Positions 32,039 through 47,000 of a stretch of 64,000 bases of DNA are shown here, piece after piece (positions within the stretch are counted from its first letter, which is position 1; each line of letters opens with the position of its first letter). The translations under genes and the position numbers were made by a program. The notes beneath the pieces were generated by a model. It saw nothing but the letters and a program-made list of their open reading frames with translations. It ran no database searches and was not told the DNA's origin. The stretch is from Apostichopus japonicus. Lineage: Eukaryota; Echinodermata; Holothuroidea; Aspidochirotida; Stichopodidae. The stretch spans positions 24,308,564 to 24,372,563 of the forward strand of contig NC_092571.1 of assembly GCF_037975245.1 (NCBI RefSeq), read 5' to 3'.

Positions 32039-35000
32039 CTGCAACAAAGAAACAAAAACAAACAACCATAATTTTGACATCATTTCATCCTCCCTTTACA
32101 TGACTCAGTTCCTTAAAAAAAAAAATTTTAAAAGAGTAAAAAGCCTCAGGGTAAGCATGCCTTCTCACTCTTACCCTTGCACCCACCAACCCCCCTCCCC
32201 CTCCTCTCCTCTTCCATCCCCATAACAAGAAATATACTCCAAAAGTGCCACAACTATTTGAATGTTTTAAAATAACATCATCAATTTTGAAGGTCTTTTT
32301 TTAAAATCCTACAACAATTTTTCCATTTTTGGCTTCCTTTTCTGAAATATATGTAGAAAAAGGTATAAGGTCACCAAATACTGGATTCATATTTTTAATA
32401 CTTTAAACGCTGCTTTCAATATTTCTCTTGAGGATGTCCTGACCTTCAAAATGATTCCCAGACATTGAGGAAGTTGACAATCAAATGTCTCAGTGAGCAA
32501 TAATGACATAAGGGTGACAGTTAAATGAACCAATCATCCCAAACTATGGGTTGCCGAGCTGGGTATCATAAAACAGAAATGAACGGTTGGTTAAACAACA
32601 TTTCTGCTGGAATCTGGCGGTATACTTCCTCCCTGTAAAGCAAACTTTTGTCTGTGTTTGTTGTAGTTGTTGTTGTTTACTGGCTTTCAATAACGTCCAA
32701 TCAACATTAATCATATTGAGCCATTGTGCAAATATAACTATGAATCACCAGGGAGGGGGTATATTGGGTGATCTTTAGGACTGAGAAGTTTATGGGTTGT
32801 GACTATAAACCTTGGGCAACAATAAAATGTGTCGTCAAGGGGAAAAGAGTGGGGAAACTGGGGAATAGCTATCAAAGTTTGAAAAATAAATGATCATTCT
32901 TTTGACTTTCTAGCGTACTTGGAAGCCAAACAAGCTAGGGCAACCCATACACACACACACACCCACACACGCACCCATACGCGCATGCACACGCCAAGTT
33001 GACTGCATAGGTTACTTGCCTACCTATGGCAAGCAACCAAAGACATGACTGTTGAACCTCTGTTTCAACATGTCAAAACTGCTGACTCAAATGCCATGAG
33101 AGTATTTTCAAAAGTTTCATCTTTTTCACCTTTGACCTCATGATCTTATTTGGACAATAAAATTATATAATTTGATTAATAGATTAATTTTCCAATTTTT
33201 TTATTAGTTTACATATTCGTTGTACAAAGAGTGTAATACTGAAGTCAAAATGAACCAATTCTTCTTTCCAAAAATGATAGGAAAAAAAGAAAAAGAAAAA
33301 AGAAACCGTACTACTACTACCGGTTGTAAATAACTGAAAGAGGAATAACTGAAGGGGGAGTGTGACTGGAGTACCGATGTACCAGGCTGTAGCAAGCACC
33401 GACAAGTATTTACGACCCCCTGATAACACTTCAGTACCAATCCCTTCGGGTTGTTAAAGTTTACAAGAAGTAAATAAAAGCCACTGCTTCCACAGTGGCC
33501 TTCTATTATATGACAAAGTCAACTCAGCTGTGTGCCAACAACAAACCTGTTTGCTACTATATGGCTTCCATATTTCAACAAATCTTGCAAACAATTCTCT
33601 CCACCCTGTTTTTCTTTCTCTCACTTTTCTCTCTTTTCATAGAATCCAAACTGATATTTAGTCAAACAATCAAATTGAGTGTCACTGCCTGGTAGAAGAC
33701 AGAGTGTCTTCATCAATCAAACTGCTGGTGATCGTCGGTGAAGGACGACGGCTTCTGGAGTGATCGGGGAGCCTAAACAGTAGCCAGTATTGCACAGCCC
33801 GAGTGGTTAAATAGTTGCACAGGAGTGGCTATATAGCTCCTACAGCATATATACACAGTTAGATAACTATAGTACGTGGTGTTCTTAATCTGTATGACAA
33901 TTTGCACAGCAACTGTTACGTGCTATCTGAGTGATGGCACAGCAAACAATGAAACAGGTTTAAATATAGAAAACTGCAAATCTGGTTGGTTTATTGCTGA
34001 ACCGATACAATCAAAAACACATGGGGCATGCAGAAATGTTCACGATTACCTTGTCTTACCAAACTAAGAAAGGAAAACAGGAATGACAAGGATTCTAAGA
34101 CAATATCTTCAAGGATGGATTAAAAGAACCAAAGAAAGCTATCATAGACAAAGGGGATATTTTAAATAAATTGGGGGAAAACTAAGTTTAACACAGGAAA
34201 CTTGTCTTTTTCAAACAAAACTAGTTGAATGTTTTCTTTTCATTCTCTGATGGAAACGGTACTCCGAGAAGGGAGGGGGGGGGGGGGGGTTATCAACAGT
34301 TTCAAAAAGCCATAGCAAGTCATGTAGCCTACATTATGTTTCTGTATATTAACAAGACAAAAACAGCATAGCCCCACAAGAAAAACAAAGCATGGCTGAA
34401 CCACAAAAATCAGAGCATAGCACCGCCATAAAATATGGCATAGCCCCACCACAAATGCAAAGCATACCCCAAAAAATTAACCATACCCCCATAAAAACAA
34501 AGCATACCCCCCTCCCCACTCTTAAAAAAGCAAATCCCGCTAAAAACAAAACATACCTCTAAAAACAAAGCATAGCCCTACCATAAAAACAAAGCATACA
34601 CCTCTCAAAACAAAGCATACACCTCTCAAAACAAAGCATATACCTCTCACAACAAAGCATACCCCTAAAAACAAAGCATACCCCCTAAAAACAAAGCATA
34701 CCCCCTTACAACAAAGAATACCCCCTACAACAAAGAATACCCCCTAAAACAAAGCATACCCCCTAAGAATAAAGCATAGTCCCACTACAAAAACAAGGCA
34801 TACCCCCCCTCATAAAAACAAAGCATACCCCTCTCAAAACAAAGCATACCCCCTAAAAACAAAGCATACCCCTTAAAATAAGGCATAGTCCCACCACAAA
34901 AACATAGCATACACCTAAAAACAAAGCATACACCCCATAAAAACAAAGCATACCCCTATAAAAACAAAGCACACCCCTAAAAAACAAAGCATACCCTCAC

Positions 35001-38000
35001 CACAAAAACAAAGCATTCCCTCACCCCAAAAAACAAAGCTTAGCCTCACCACAGGAAGCTATTGATATTTTTTTCATCTTTTATTGCTCTATTGTTGCAT
35101 TCATATCTACAGGTAAGGTATATTAAAATCAAAACATACTGCTAGCAATCAATAAGACAAAAGATAATATTGCTGATAATACCAAGTAACATGCAACATC
35201 ACCTCGCAAAATCAATAGCAAGTATTTGCCAGATTAGAACTTGATTAGCAATTCTTCGCAAAGTCAATTGAGTTTATCCGTTTGCGATAAAAAATAAGGA
35301 AAAAAAAAAGAAAGAAAGCTACAAGTCAAGTTGAACTCTTGATACTCGGCAGGAATAGAGCTATACTATTCAATAAACAAAAAAAACTTATATTTAGTTT
35401 TATCTTAATGTATGGCTGATATGTTGATAAAGAGTGATTAAAGCGATCAGATTAAAAATCCAATGAGGTAAAAAAATTGTGTCCACAAAACATGATAAGA
35501 CTCAACATCCCACACAGTTTTAGCTTTCTGTAGTGTTTCCAACAGTGGCAATGTCTGTGAAAACACATGTTGTATGTAAGTCTTACAAGAGTAGTGGGTA
35601 CTCGCACTCAGATAATTGGGTTATCCATCTCTGAAAAGTAAGGTTATTCTGCTCTGGGAAGTGGATTGTTCCATTGAGAGAAAAGGAGGGTGTCCCACTC
35701 CATCACAGTCCCATCCTGTTTTGCATGAGTCTCAACAATCAGACTAACTAAATGCCCATTTTTTAGCAAAAAGCAAATTCTTTGTTTTCATTTTTTTTTA
35801 ACATAAGGGATATCAATCTTACTTCTACACAAGTTGACTACCAGGAGTAACCTCAACTACTGCTTTTACTAAAATAACGCATTACACTAGGCTGTATTTT
35901 CTTAATCCACAAGCACTTTACGTACAGAAAATAACACATTTTGAACCAAAATGCACACTTTGAGCCCTCAACGGATTAACTGTTGAAGGGAGGAAATTGT
36001 CAACATTTGAAAAAACACCCCAACAATGTTTGAGGTCTTTAACTTTGGCCATTATAAGAAAAGTTGACATGTTCATTACGACGTCAATTTTATATGTATA
36101 TACCTTACACGATATGCAAGGTTTCGCGGCCTTTGTCATGCACTGCACAGAAGAAATGGCTAGATAGGGATCGCCAATAACTAAGGATCGCTGGATAAGG
36201 CACTTGGCTTCTTATCCTCTGGGCATCGGTTTGAAGCCTGTTCTAGCTCAAAATTGATTTGCTCTTTCCAAATGTTAGCTGGTATCTAGCTTTCAACATT
36301 TATTGACAGTAAATGATCATAAATTTTAATAGCCCTCGTGTTTACATGCACCAGTTAACAACGGGCAAAAATATAGCCTCATGTTACATATGCAAAGTGG
36401 GCACACAAATATGCTATGAAAGTGTAGCAGTTCTAGTCACATCACATGTTTTTGCAGACTTTTTCAATATTTTAGCCGTATCTTGCAATTGTTGAAGGGA
36501 TATTCCGGCAGCCAAAGTTAAAATGAATCTTCGGCTAAATGCCTTACATCAACAGAGGGGGCTGTCATATCGGGTCTTTTCTAGTTTCTAGTGGTATAAA
36601 GGCTAAAGAACCCCATTGTTTAAACCACATCTACATCACATTTTGTATAGCAAATTTATGAATTGTTTCAAATTTGGTAATGTTTAGTGAATGCATCTGG
36701 CAACAGTAGTCACTGATGTTATCATTACAATTGAGCTGAAAAACAGTGTTTGTTATTCTTAATAATATCTACAAAAAAAAAACACGTATCTATAGGGGAA
36801 ACTAAAATTGCTACAAAACAATTACATTTGGATGAAATTCTGATCACGGAGAAACGTTACAGCGATCGGCAAACGTTCCAAATGCATCACATTTCAAGGG
36901 CTTAATCAACAGTGTTTATGACAGGAGATTAAAACACTTGAAAAACACTCTAACACGATGACATCAAAGGACACCTATTTAAATTTTTATTATTATTATT
37001 AGTACTTTTATTAAAACAAATATTTACCTGCAAGAAATAAAATGACATTGAATGAATCTATCCTGAGGTAGGGAATATTTTACTTAGATGGGGTGTTCAA
37101 CTAACAGTCTACAAATATAAGCATTTACATGGTGTGCCACTGAAATATCTCCCTTGAATTGCAAGCATCTGTTTCTGGTGAAATTTATTTAACAAGAGGA
37201 GAAACCAATGATGCAATCAGCAGGTGTAATACCCAACCAGCCGCTTGACATGTTTGAACAAAACTTGCAACAGGAAAAAAAAACCCTAGAGGTTCCCCAT
37301 CCATCCACCAACTGACAGATAAAATGGATCCTTGCCATGCATTGTACTTCTTTCAATAAAAAGTCATAAGAAGGAAAATATCACCTTTGTACAGGAACAC
37401 ATATCCCATCAAACTATCTTGACCTTACATTCAATAAAAATGTTGACAAAAACAATCCTTCTTACCGATTACTGGATAATAAGTTAATAACACTCACAAA
37501 CAAAATGGAGCCAACCCAATAAAACTAGATATCACCTTTGTACAGGAACACATATCCTGAAAGCCAAGGAATATCTTGACCCTTGAATTCAATACAAATT
37601 TTGACAAAAACAATCCTTCTTTTATTGTACAGCCAATATCAATGTCCAGATAGGAGCCACAAAACTCAAGAAAAGTGGATCAACCGATTCCTGGATAATA
37701 ACACTCACAAACATAATAGAGCCAACAAAATAAAATTAGATATCACCTTTGTACAGGAACACATATCCCGAAAGCGAGGAAATATCTTGACCTTGAATTC
37801 AATAATAAGTTTGACAAAAAAAATCTTTCTTTTATTGGCCAGACAATATCAATGTCCACATAGAAGCCACAATACACGACTCGGTCAACCGATTACTGGA
37901 TAATAACACCCACAAAAATAATGGAGCCAGTGCAATAAAACTAGATATGTACCGTCCATTCAGCCGATTTGTGGGTTATAATCCTGACAAATACATTAGA

Positions 38001-41000
38001 CCCAACATAATTAAACTACATTTATGACGAATATAAATGACTTATTTACGGCCGACAGATTTTGTCGTTTGGTTTTTTCTTCTTTTCAATTTTTTGTGAA
38101 TCAAAGTTGGTTGAAACTTTAGGTCTCAACAGTCAACGACATACAGGAGAAGTATAGAAAATCAACTAAGATATTGTCGTTCAATTCGAATCACCTTCCA
38201 GAGCTTAGCGAAATGCTTGAACATACATGTACAGCAATTATAGCCATCTTAGTATTAATTTATGACTCTAAGGAAACTTGATTACCTTAATTTCGATGTC
38301 AAGGTTTCCTAACGGTCCCAATATTTTGCTTTTTGAGAGAGGAGGGAGGGGCAGGGGGGATTAGCGGAAGGGTAGGGGGCAGTGTGCATGGTGACAAAAC
38401 TATTGCACGTCTCCAACAATGCATTGGATATGTATCTTAATTTCTTTTAAAAAATGTTCATCCTCTTTAAAGCTGTTTCATGTCACGCTCTGAATTTGAT
38501 TATTAAACTTCCCGCGGCCCGGAAGCTCCATGATGATGGTAGATTGAAGAAAGAGTGAGGGCAGCACTTCACAATCTATTAACGGGGATAACTTTACGCA
38601 CAATATTATTTGACACTTAGTAGACAGTTTAATAAAATGAAAAAAAAAACATTGTCATCAGTCCAAGTTGTGTATCTCTTTTAACCCTTTTAATAATTCC
38701 TGTGAAATGACCCTGAAAAGAGCTGTGGTTCATCAATTAAAACGACTGGACTTTATAGTCTAATACACAGAGCATTACAAGCTAACCAATGCCTGTGAAA
38801 GAATTATGTCTGGCAAACAGTCATAGCACAACCGCCTACCGAAAAAAAAAAAAAGATCCACTCTTTAATGCCATAGCCTCACTTTCTCTAGTCCCTCATA
38901 TATTGCTCATCTCCACAAAAAAACGCTTGGGCTTGTGTTTCAGAATCAAATTAGTCTGACCTCACCCTGTGCTTTAAAACTGAAGTAAACTTCATTAAAA
39001 TTTCATTCTTTTTCGAAAAACTTACCCTTTTCTTGTTTTCCGTTGACTTCTTCTCCCTGTCTTCTCGGTCTCGTCTCTTCTTGTCTTTGTATAGCGCCCC
39101 CAACTCTTGCATCAATGCAGCAATCTGAGGTCAAAATACAAAACATGGTCAAAGGTCACTGCTCAACAAAAAAGCACATATAGCGACAACATATGCTATC
39201 TGTTCCTACTGTTCGCACTTCCACCTATGGGGAACGTTGCTTTGCTAGATCAGCTCCACAGCTCTGGAACAGTCTCCCCTTACATCTGAAAACAATCCAG
39301 CATGTGTCAACTTTCCAGAAAGAACTCAAGACTTTCTTATTCATGAATGCGTTTAATAACTGTTGTGTCAATTTTGGGTACTTTGCTTCTGCAGCGCTTC
39401 TGAACAGTTTTTTATAACAGGATAAAAGTGCTTTACAAATTTTTATATTATTATCATTTTTATATATTGGAAGAGAATCTATGTCGAAATTGGACGGACG
39501 AACCTGTCAATATCTTTTTTTGATGCCTTGTATCATAATTTTATGAAACTGTGGGTCATATATCATCTTTTCCACTCAAATAATCATAAAGAATCACCTG
39601 TAACTTGGGAGTATTCATTTTAGTTTTCATAGAGACTTTTCACAATTTTTAGACATGAAGGGTCTGGGCTTTTTTCCACGCCCAATGAATTATTTGTAAA
39701 TTTATGCTACAGTTGTTACACTACTTGTATTTATCACTACATTCATTGCATCTGCAACTTTTCACTGCTCTAATCTCATTTTCTGCGACCTTTCTGTGAC
39801 CTGTTCATTTCTCTTCTTTGTCCATTTATCCCCCCTGGCAAGTCACTCCTTACAAGGCAACTATACAATTAAAAGCCAAGCCTTTCACTGCTTAACATTG
39901 TTCTCTGCTACTATTTTATAATCTTTAGAACATTTCAGTTCTTGTCTTCTCTTTATTAAAGCATAAACATTGTCGATTATTCCCCCCTCCCCCTCCCCCT
40001 GTGGATACATATCTCTTTACCTTTCTTTCATGAGGTTCTCGGATGACTGCCCTCGTGCCCGCGATAGTGAGACCTTCTTTCCTCTGCCGCTGTTGAGGGC
40101 GGTATTTAAATGGTAACTCTTGGGCCAGCTTTCGTGGAATGACCAGTCTGTTGAACCTTCGTGGCTTACGCTGAATAGCCTGTAAAAACAAGACAACGAA
40201 TATTTGGCTGCATTTTAAAGACAGGTATTGCCCACCATTTTGGGAAGTAATCACTCAGAGGGTCATAAAGATAAGGTCAATGTGAGTTTGATAAAGTGTT
40301 CCACAAAAGATTAAATGCTGATAGCTTCAAGTACATTGTTACCTTCATTATCCTCTGGGTATCCCTACACAACAATATATGAACAAAACAAACAATGTGT
40401 CCACATGTCGTTTTGGTTATATGGTGTTGTGCATTAAAAGGCTTATTTTGGTGTTGGTTATTTGGTGTTGAGGTTGAGAATTGAAATTGAGATGGTATGG
40501 CCATGTCACAAGATCTACAGGACTGGCTAAGACGATCCTGCAGGGCACGGTACCGGGAGGAAGAAGGAGAGGCAGACAGAGAAAAAGATGGGAGGACAAC
40601 ATCCCAGAGTGGACGGGCCTCAAACTGCCTGATGCCCTACGAGAGGCCGAGGACAGGAAGCAGTGGAGAGAAATAGTTGGGAGGGCATCTGTGGCGCCCC
40701 TACGGTCTACCAGACTCCGGGATACGTGAGGTGAGGTGATTTGGTGTTGGCTGTTGGTGTTGGTTATTTGGTGTTGTGTTAGAAGGCTTTTTTTCATAGT
40801 GATTGGTAGTTGGTTGATTAGCAAAAGAACTGACAATTTTCTGAACTTTAAGGTGAAAAACCACATGAACATAGCATATTGTATTACCACAAAGCTAAAA
40901 AAAAAATTCCGTTGAATTTTGTGATATTTAGTAAATTTATGCATCTGGCAACAAAAGACTGAAGGATATCCTCAGGACAATTCAGCTGAAAATATCTTTG

Positions 41001-44000
41001 TATTTCTTCATTTAACCACATATGAAAACGGAATATTTCTCCCCCAAAAAAGATACATTTTGATGACATCATAAGTACAGAGAAACTTTAACAGCTACGC
41101 AAACATTCCAAATGTATCAGAAATGATTTTAGGTATAGGGTTTCAAATTTTATGGATGGACTGGAGGAGAATGAAGGTTATTTTCAATAGGAGGAGGTGC
41201 AGGCATGGGGTTGCTTTCCTAGGACTGACGATGGAAGTAGGGGCCAACTGCCCTCCACCCCTTTTGTACACAACCACTCTGTGATATTTGTCAGTTTGGA
41301 AGCTACCAGGACAAACAAAACAAACATCTGTAGCTCTTACACCAAAACTGGGAAACAAAGCTTTACCTTGTACAGGGAGTCTTGGTTTACCGGCAGGGGG
41401 ATGTTATTGTCCCTCCGTAGCTGTCCGACTGTCCTCATACCCTTCCAAGTGCCCTTCTGCTCCTTTGGTAGGAGCATGTTTGTGACAGGGTTGTACAACT
41501 TGGGAAGTTGGACTTGATACCATGTCCTCAAGAAAACTATATCTGTATAACAGAGAAGTACAAAATAGATATTTTTAAGAGACATAATTTACTGACAAAG
41601 CATTCATTCCGTCAGTGCGAGCATGAGGGGACAGTATACAGTGGTATTAGCATTAGACTCAGATAATGTTGAGGATTAACAGTATGAATAGTTCCTTTAT
41701 CTGATTCTAATGATAATACTACTCTATACTGTCATCTCATATCAAGCTTCAAAGCATTCATACTGACATTATGAACAGTTCCTAACCTATATCTGATTCT
41801 AATGCTAGTACCACTATATACTGTCACCTCATATCATGCTTCAAAGCACTTGTGCTGACAGTATGAACAGTTCCCAACCTTTATCTGATTCTAATGCTAA
41901 TACCATTGTATACTGTCCCATTAACAGAAACCTGTCATTGTGTGGTTCAGTATGCAGGGGGTTGGGGGAAAAGAGGGGGTCAGTTGCAAGACTATGGGTT
42001 CATAGGGACTATCAAAAGTTAGATCATGACAAGACTGGGTCATGTCAAGTTCAGTTGGGGCAGTGTGCGGCAGGCTTTACTGGAAAAGAAAAGGTATATT
42101 GTAAGACGGGATGGCAATATTCAGTGTACGTGGTCTCTGTTAAGAATCGAAAGATTTTAAACTAAGTAGCTGACTGGCATTTTTGAGCTTACCACTTCTG
42201 AGAAGCTTGTCTTCAAAAGATGCCCTGAAAGCCCCGGGTGGTGCCTTAGATGCCTTCTTGATTTGACCTCTGATTCCACTGACAGTTCTTATCAAGGCAC
42301 CTTCAAACTTTGCCACTTCTAACGCTGAGTTAAACATTCCCTGCGAAATTGATTTAAGAAGAAACATTGATAAAAATAACTCTTCAAAATGTTCTCCAAG
42401 GTCTTAAGGGTAGTATAAATTATATCACTTCATTTCTAAAAAAAAGGGCAGAAAAGGAACTGTGTCAAAAGTAGGATGCTGATGGGGGCTGCAGCATAAT
42501 CCAGTCAGGCTGGAGCATAACCCAGCCAGGCTGCAGTATAACCCAGCCAGGCTGCAGTATAACCCAGCCAGGCTGCATCATAACCCAGCCAGGCTGCAGC
42601 ATAACCCAGCCAGGCTGCAACATAATCCAGTCAGGCTGCAGCATAATCCAGCCAGGCTACAGCAAAATCCAGTCAGGCTGCAGCATAACCCTGCTGGTCT
42701 GAAGAGATATCTCTATTGCTTGATAGTTTGATTCAGCCTGGCTGCAGGGGATTTCGCAGCTGCTGCAGCTCTTGTTCTTGACAGAGTGGCTAAAGCAATA
42801 TAAACTCACTTGAATAAAAGCTGTGTTTTTGTGAATCTTGAGTGGCACCCCAGTCAGCTTTAACTTCTTGACGATGTTGATGGACTTGTCCAAGTCAAGG
42901 ATTACCCCCGTCGCAGCTATTCTGAATCCAGGCTACAAATGAGGAGAAAACAAGTAACGTTACAATCTTATTTAATGCCTTGCAGAGAAAAATCATGTCA
43001 GGAGTTTCTTCTCTTAGAGCAGGGGTGGGCAACCACTGAATGATTGGGCCAGATATAAGGAGTGAAAAATTGACAAAGCAGCACCCTGACCAACGACCTG
43101 CTGTTGATTTCAAACCTCTGCTTCTGAGGACTTTCAAGCAAAAGGTGTGTACTGTATTCACAAAAACATAATGTCAATACAGTACAGTTGATAATTAATG
43201 GGGATAATAGGCCTACCTGACAGCATCATTAGTCCCGATAAATTCTAAAAAGCTAGCACTTTTCTTGTGATGTAAAATAGATTGATATTTTTTTTCTTCT
43301 TGAGACATCTCACGGGCCGCAAAAAAATCACTGGCGGGCCGCATGTGGCCCGCGGGCCGTAGGTTGCCCACCCCAGTCTTAGAGGCTTACCCAAAGTTTT
43401 AAAAGATAAAAGACACACACTGGTGTTGTAAAACTATCAAAAACAACTCCCTTATATACAGTTCCTGTCTAAAATGCGTATTTAAGTGCAGCTACGAGGT
43501 AGATAGGGCCACAGAGTTATCTAGCTATTAACTTTACTGTTCTTTGTCTGTTGCCTCAGTTTTGATATCATCTATGTTGTTTACGTTAAGAAGCTGACAA
43601 ACAAACCACACGGCACCAGAATCATGCAACACTTTCATTGTAACAGCAGCAGAAAGGTTACAGCCCATCTTTTTTTTTGAAAAGAAATTAAATTTCAAAT
43701 TAAAACTTACCTCCCTTCCACTGATTGACTGAACGGCTAAGATGCCTGTACCCTGGGGAGTGATTGGACCTAGAACAAAAGGGTAAATATTGTAAACAAA
43801 ATCAACATCTCATAAACATTTTTGAGCAGAGACCTATATCTCACAACAAACTTCTAGAAGAAAAGAATAGCAATCATTTAATAAACCAATCAATGAAAGT
43901 TTAACAGAGATTACTGATGAAGACAACAGTTCACCGCACATTACTCATAGAGACAACCGTAATCTAATAAATATCACCCCAGATTACTCATGAAGACAAA

Positions 44001-47000
44001 AGTTATCTTATTAATCTCACCCCAGATTACTCATGAAGAGAACTAATCCAATTAATCTTACCCCAGATTACTCAAGAAGACAAAAGTTATCTAATTAATC
44101 TCACCCCAGATAACTCATGAAGACAACGGTAATCTTATTAATCTCACCCCAGATAGTTGCTATACAGTGGAGATGTTCTGGAGTGTATTTCAGAAGTCTG
44201 TTACGTCCGTTGTGATCTTGGATGCAGTAGAGGGGGATGGTTTGGAATCGACGCCAACCAACAGAGAAAATCAACGGATCTCTAGTCTTAAGAATCTTGG
44301 GATACCATCTGTGTTTCTTTAGACGAATCTGGGGAGGAAAAGTTCAAACCAAAATTGCATTCTTCTGAGCACTGCAGCAAGTCGACTTAAGAAGTCAAAA
44401 AATATTCAGCAATGGCGCATATGATGGTCGTAGCCTACGGAGACTGGACTTTAATACCGGCACTTACCTGTACAAAGCCGATAGAGCTCTCGCTGCTGAG
44501 CAGGCCACCTAGAACCATAGGACACGTGGGGTCAAAGTTTGTTACAAACTCAAAGGGAACGTCCGCCACCTGTGTGCGTCGAAAAGAGAATAGACTGAAA
44601 TATATCGGAAGGAAATACTGTCTCTGATTAGCAAAAGTACTTGTATCGCCTGACAGTTGTCTGGTTTGAAGCATAATATAGAATTTAAAAATAGTAATTG
44701 TGGTAACAATAACAACGTACCTCCACTCTAACATACATGCCCGGTCGAAAGCCCTCGTATTGCGTTCGGACACTGTCGTCCATGTCTTGAAATTCTGCTC
44801 TGTTGAGCTGCAGGAAAAATGAAATGTTATGAAGGAATCAACCGAACAACATACAGTCATCTTTCGATGGCACGTAACCATAGATATGTGACAATTAACG
44901 TACCACATCAAGTGTAGGTAGCTAACAAATCGGAGGAGAGCAAAGTGAGACTAGTATCAAGATCTAACAGTTTCAGAAGCACTGATACACTTAGATCTGC
45001 CAGATACACTTCAAAGTGGCTTCAGAGAGGGTTTTTGCAACTGGTTGGTAGTTGGACCAAACCTACCAAACCATTACTCAAAGTAAGATTAAAATTGGTT
45101 GAATTCAGGAACCCCTAAAGATATCTGGGGGGACAGTCTGTGTGTCATCATGGTAGACCTTCTTTAAAATTTTTTACTTCCATATTATCATCTTGTCCAG
45201 CATTTCCAGTTCAAGTCCTGGGGGTGACATCATTCACTCACTGTTGCCAGATGCATAATCAAAATATATCTCAAAATTCCTATCTTCCCCATACCAACCG
45301 CTCTGACTCAGAGGACCTAGTTTGTACTTAAAGATGCAGTATCTCTCCATCCTATGTGTTCAGCAATCTGTTTCGACCTTCGATATATACCCCTTTAACG
45401 TATCATCTCCCATAAAAAATCGATTTAAATGACCACCCCGATAATAATTTATTATACCTTGGACTGCTGATCCATTTCCTCTTTCCATTCGTCGAAGAAA
45501 GACGGTCCTTCCTCCTCATCCTCCAGTAACCCCATCTTAGCTTTACGTTTCTTCTCCATCCTTCGTTCACGTTCCTGTTTGTCCTCGTCTTGGACAGAGA
45601 GGGCAGTCTTTGCTTCACCTCCTACCTCTCCTTCTGCTTTCTCCTCCTCATCGCCATCTTCATCCTCCTCCTCGCTACTCCTCTCATCGGTCTGTTTCTC
45701 TGGGTCTCCTTTATGTACCTCCCCTGTCTCCAAGTCTTCAAAATCACCATAAAGTTCATCTGCAAACCAAACAAAGAACAGATTTATCTATTTCTTTTCT
45801 TTTTTGTCAAAAGAAAAAAAGAAAAATTCATGGGTATGGTAATAATAACACTTTCTTAATATTTTTTGGGGCATTTGAGGTTCTACATCAGCTGCTGGTC
45901 AGTTAGATACCCAACAGATATATGAAGGCAAAAAATTAAACTTGCAAATATTGCATATTTAGATGGAAAATATTTCAGCTAGTAGGGAATTGAAATTGAA
46001 ATTGCAATTCATGTTACCACCAAATCACACAGACTATATTATGCATCAGGCTAGGTTAAAGTTTGACTATATGCTATATGGAGTAGAACTAGATCAAATT
46101 TTTTAGTGTTACTTTCAAACCGAGCTGGTGCAGGGCTATGGGCACACTACGTCTGATTATAAATGGGCAGATGATGTAGGTGCCAGATTGCTAGAAATTG
46201 CCCAAAACTACAGAGGGGAGGAGGGTTGAGTTTGCTTCTCCTTTAACCTATTTTCCCTTAAAAAATCCATTTACCGAACAGCTGTTTTCCTGATCAATCT
46301 TCTCTTATCATCAAAGAAAGATGACCTATGATTACTCTGAAACTTAAAGCCTTCAAGGCTGTTAGACTTGCAGTAGGTGGTTTTCATTCAAATCAGCTTC
46401 TTTGTTTTTCCCTGAATAAGAAGCACACTGTAAAGGTCAAAGTTCATCAGGTGACACCATGGTAACACACGAGCACAAAGTTCCATTAAACCTCTGTCTT
46501 CCATTCAACAGCTAATACTAAATTCAAGTCTTGATGTAAAACAGAAAGCTAATCTTTAGAAAGATGCACAAAAAAAACAAACAAAAAGGGGGGAAAAAAT
46601 AAAACATCTGTAGAACCTGTTTACATCAGACATGTTTAACTTCTCTCGCCTCTTACCGTCTTTCTCCAGCAAGGTTTCGGCATCTTCATCTGCCTCCCAT
46701 TTACCAGTCACGAAACAATCGGCGATCAATTCCCTGACCTGACAGAGGGGAAAATATATGTCAAAGGTCACAGTTGGAAATGGTCAACTCCAAGAAAGGT
46801 TTAAAATGTTTTACAGATCCTTTTGTCAATGGCAACCACTTGGAAGATTCACTTGAAGTCAATTTTATTTTTTATTTTTTCTGCAGGTTTAGCATGTACT
46901 CTTTCAGGGATGAGCCCGAGGTAAAAGAACGTCACGGAACTTTGCAAAAATTGCGGTATAGGCTCCAGTTTGGGTATGCTACAGTGTGGTAGGATAATAG

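Larger units (their letters stand above)
32039..39025. other. BMS1 intron 23 (7 kb)
   Basis: Contains an AC run near 32949, the tacccccacaaagca minisatellite (34353-35055), a dispersed repeat (36650-36910, related to 40900-41140) and tandem copies around 37370-37960. No exon found. Confidence 0.6.

Noticed and set aside
34353-35055. Regularly spaced short repeats resembling a CRISPR array
   Set aside because: There are no distinct spacers, the unit is about 19-20 bp and head-to-tail, and the sequence is intronic in a eukaryote.
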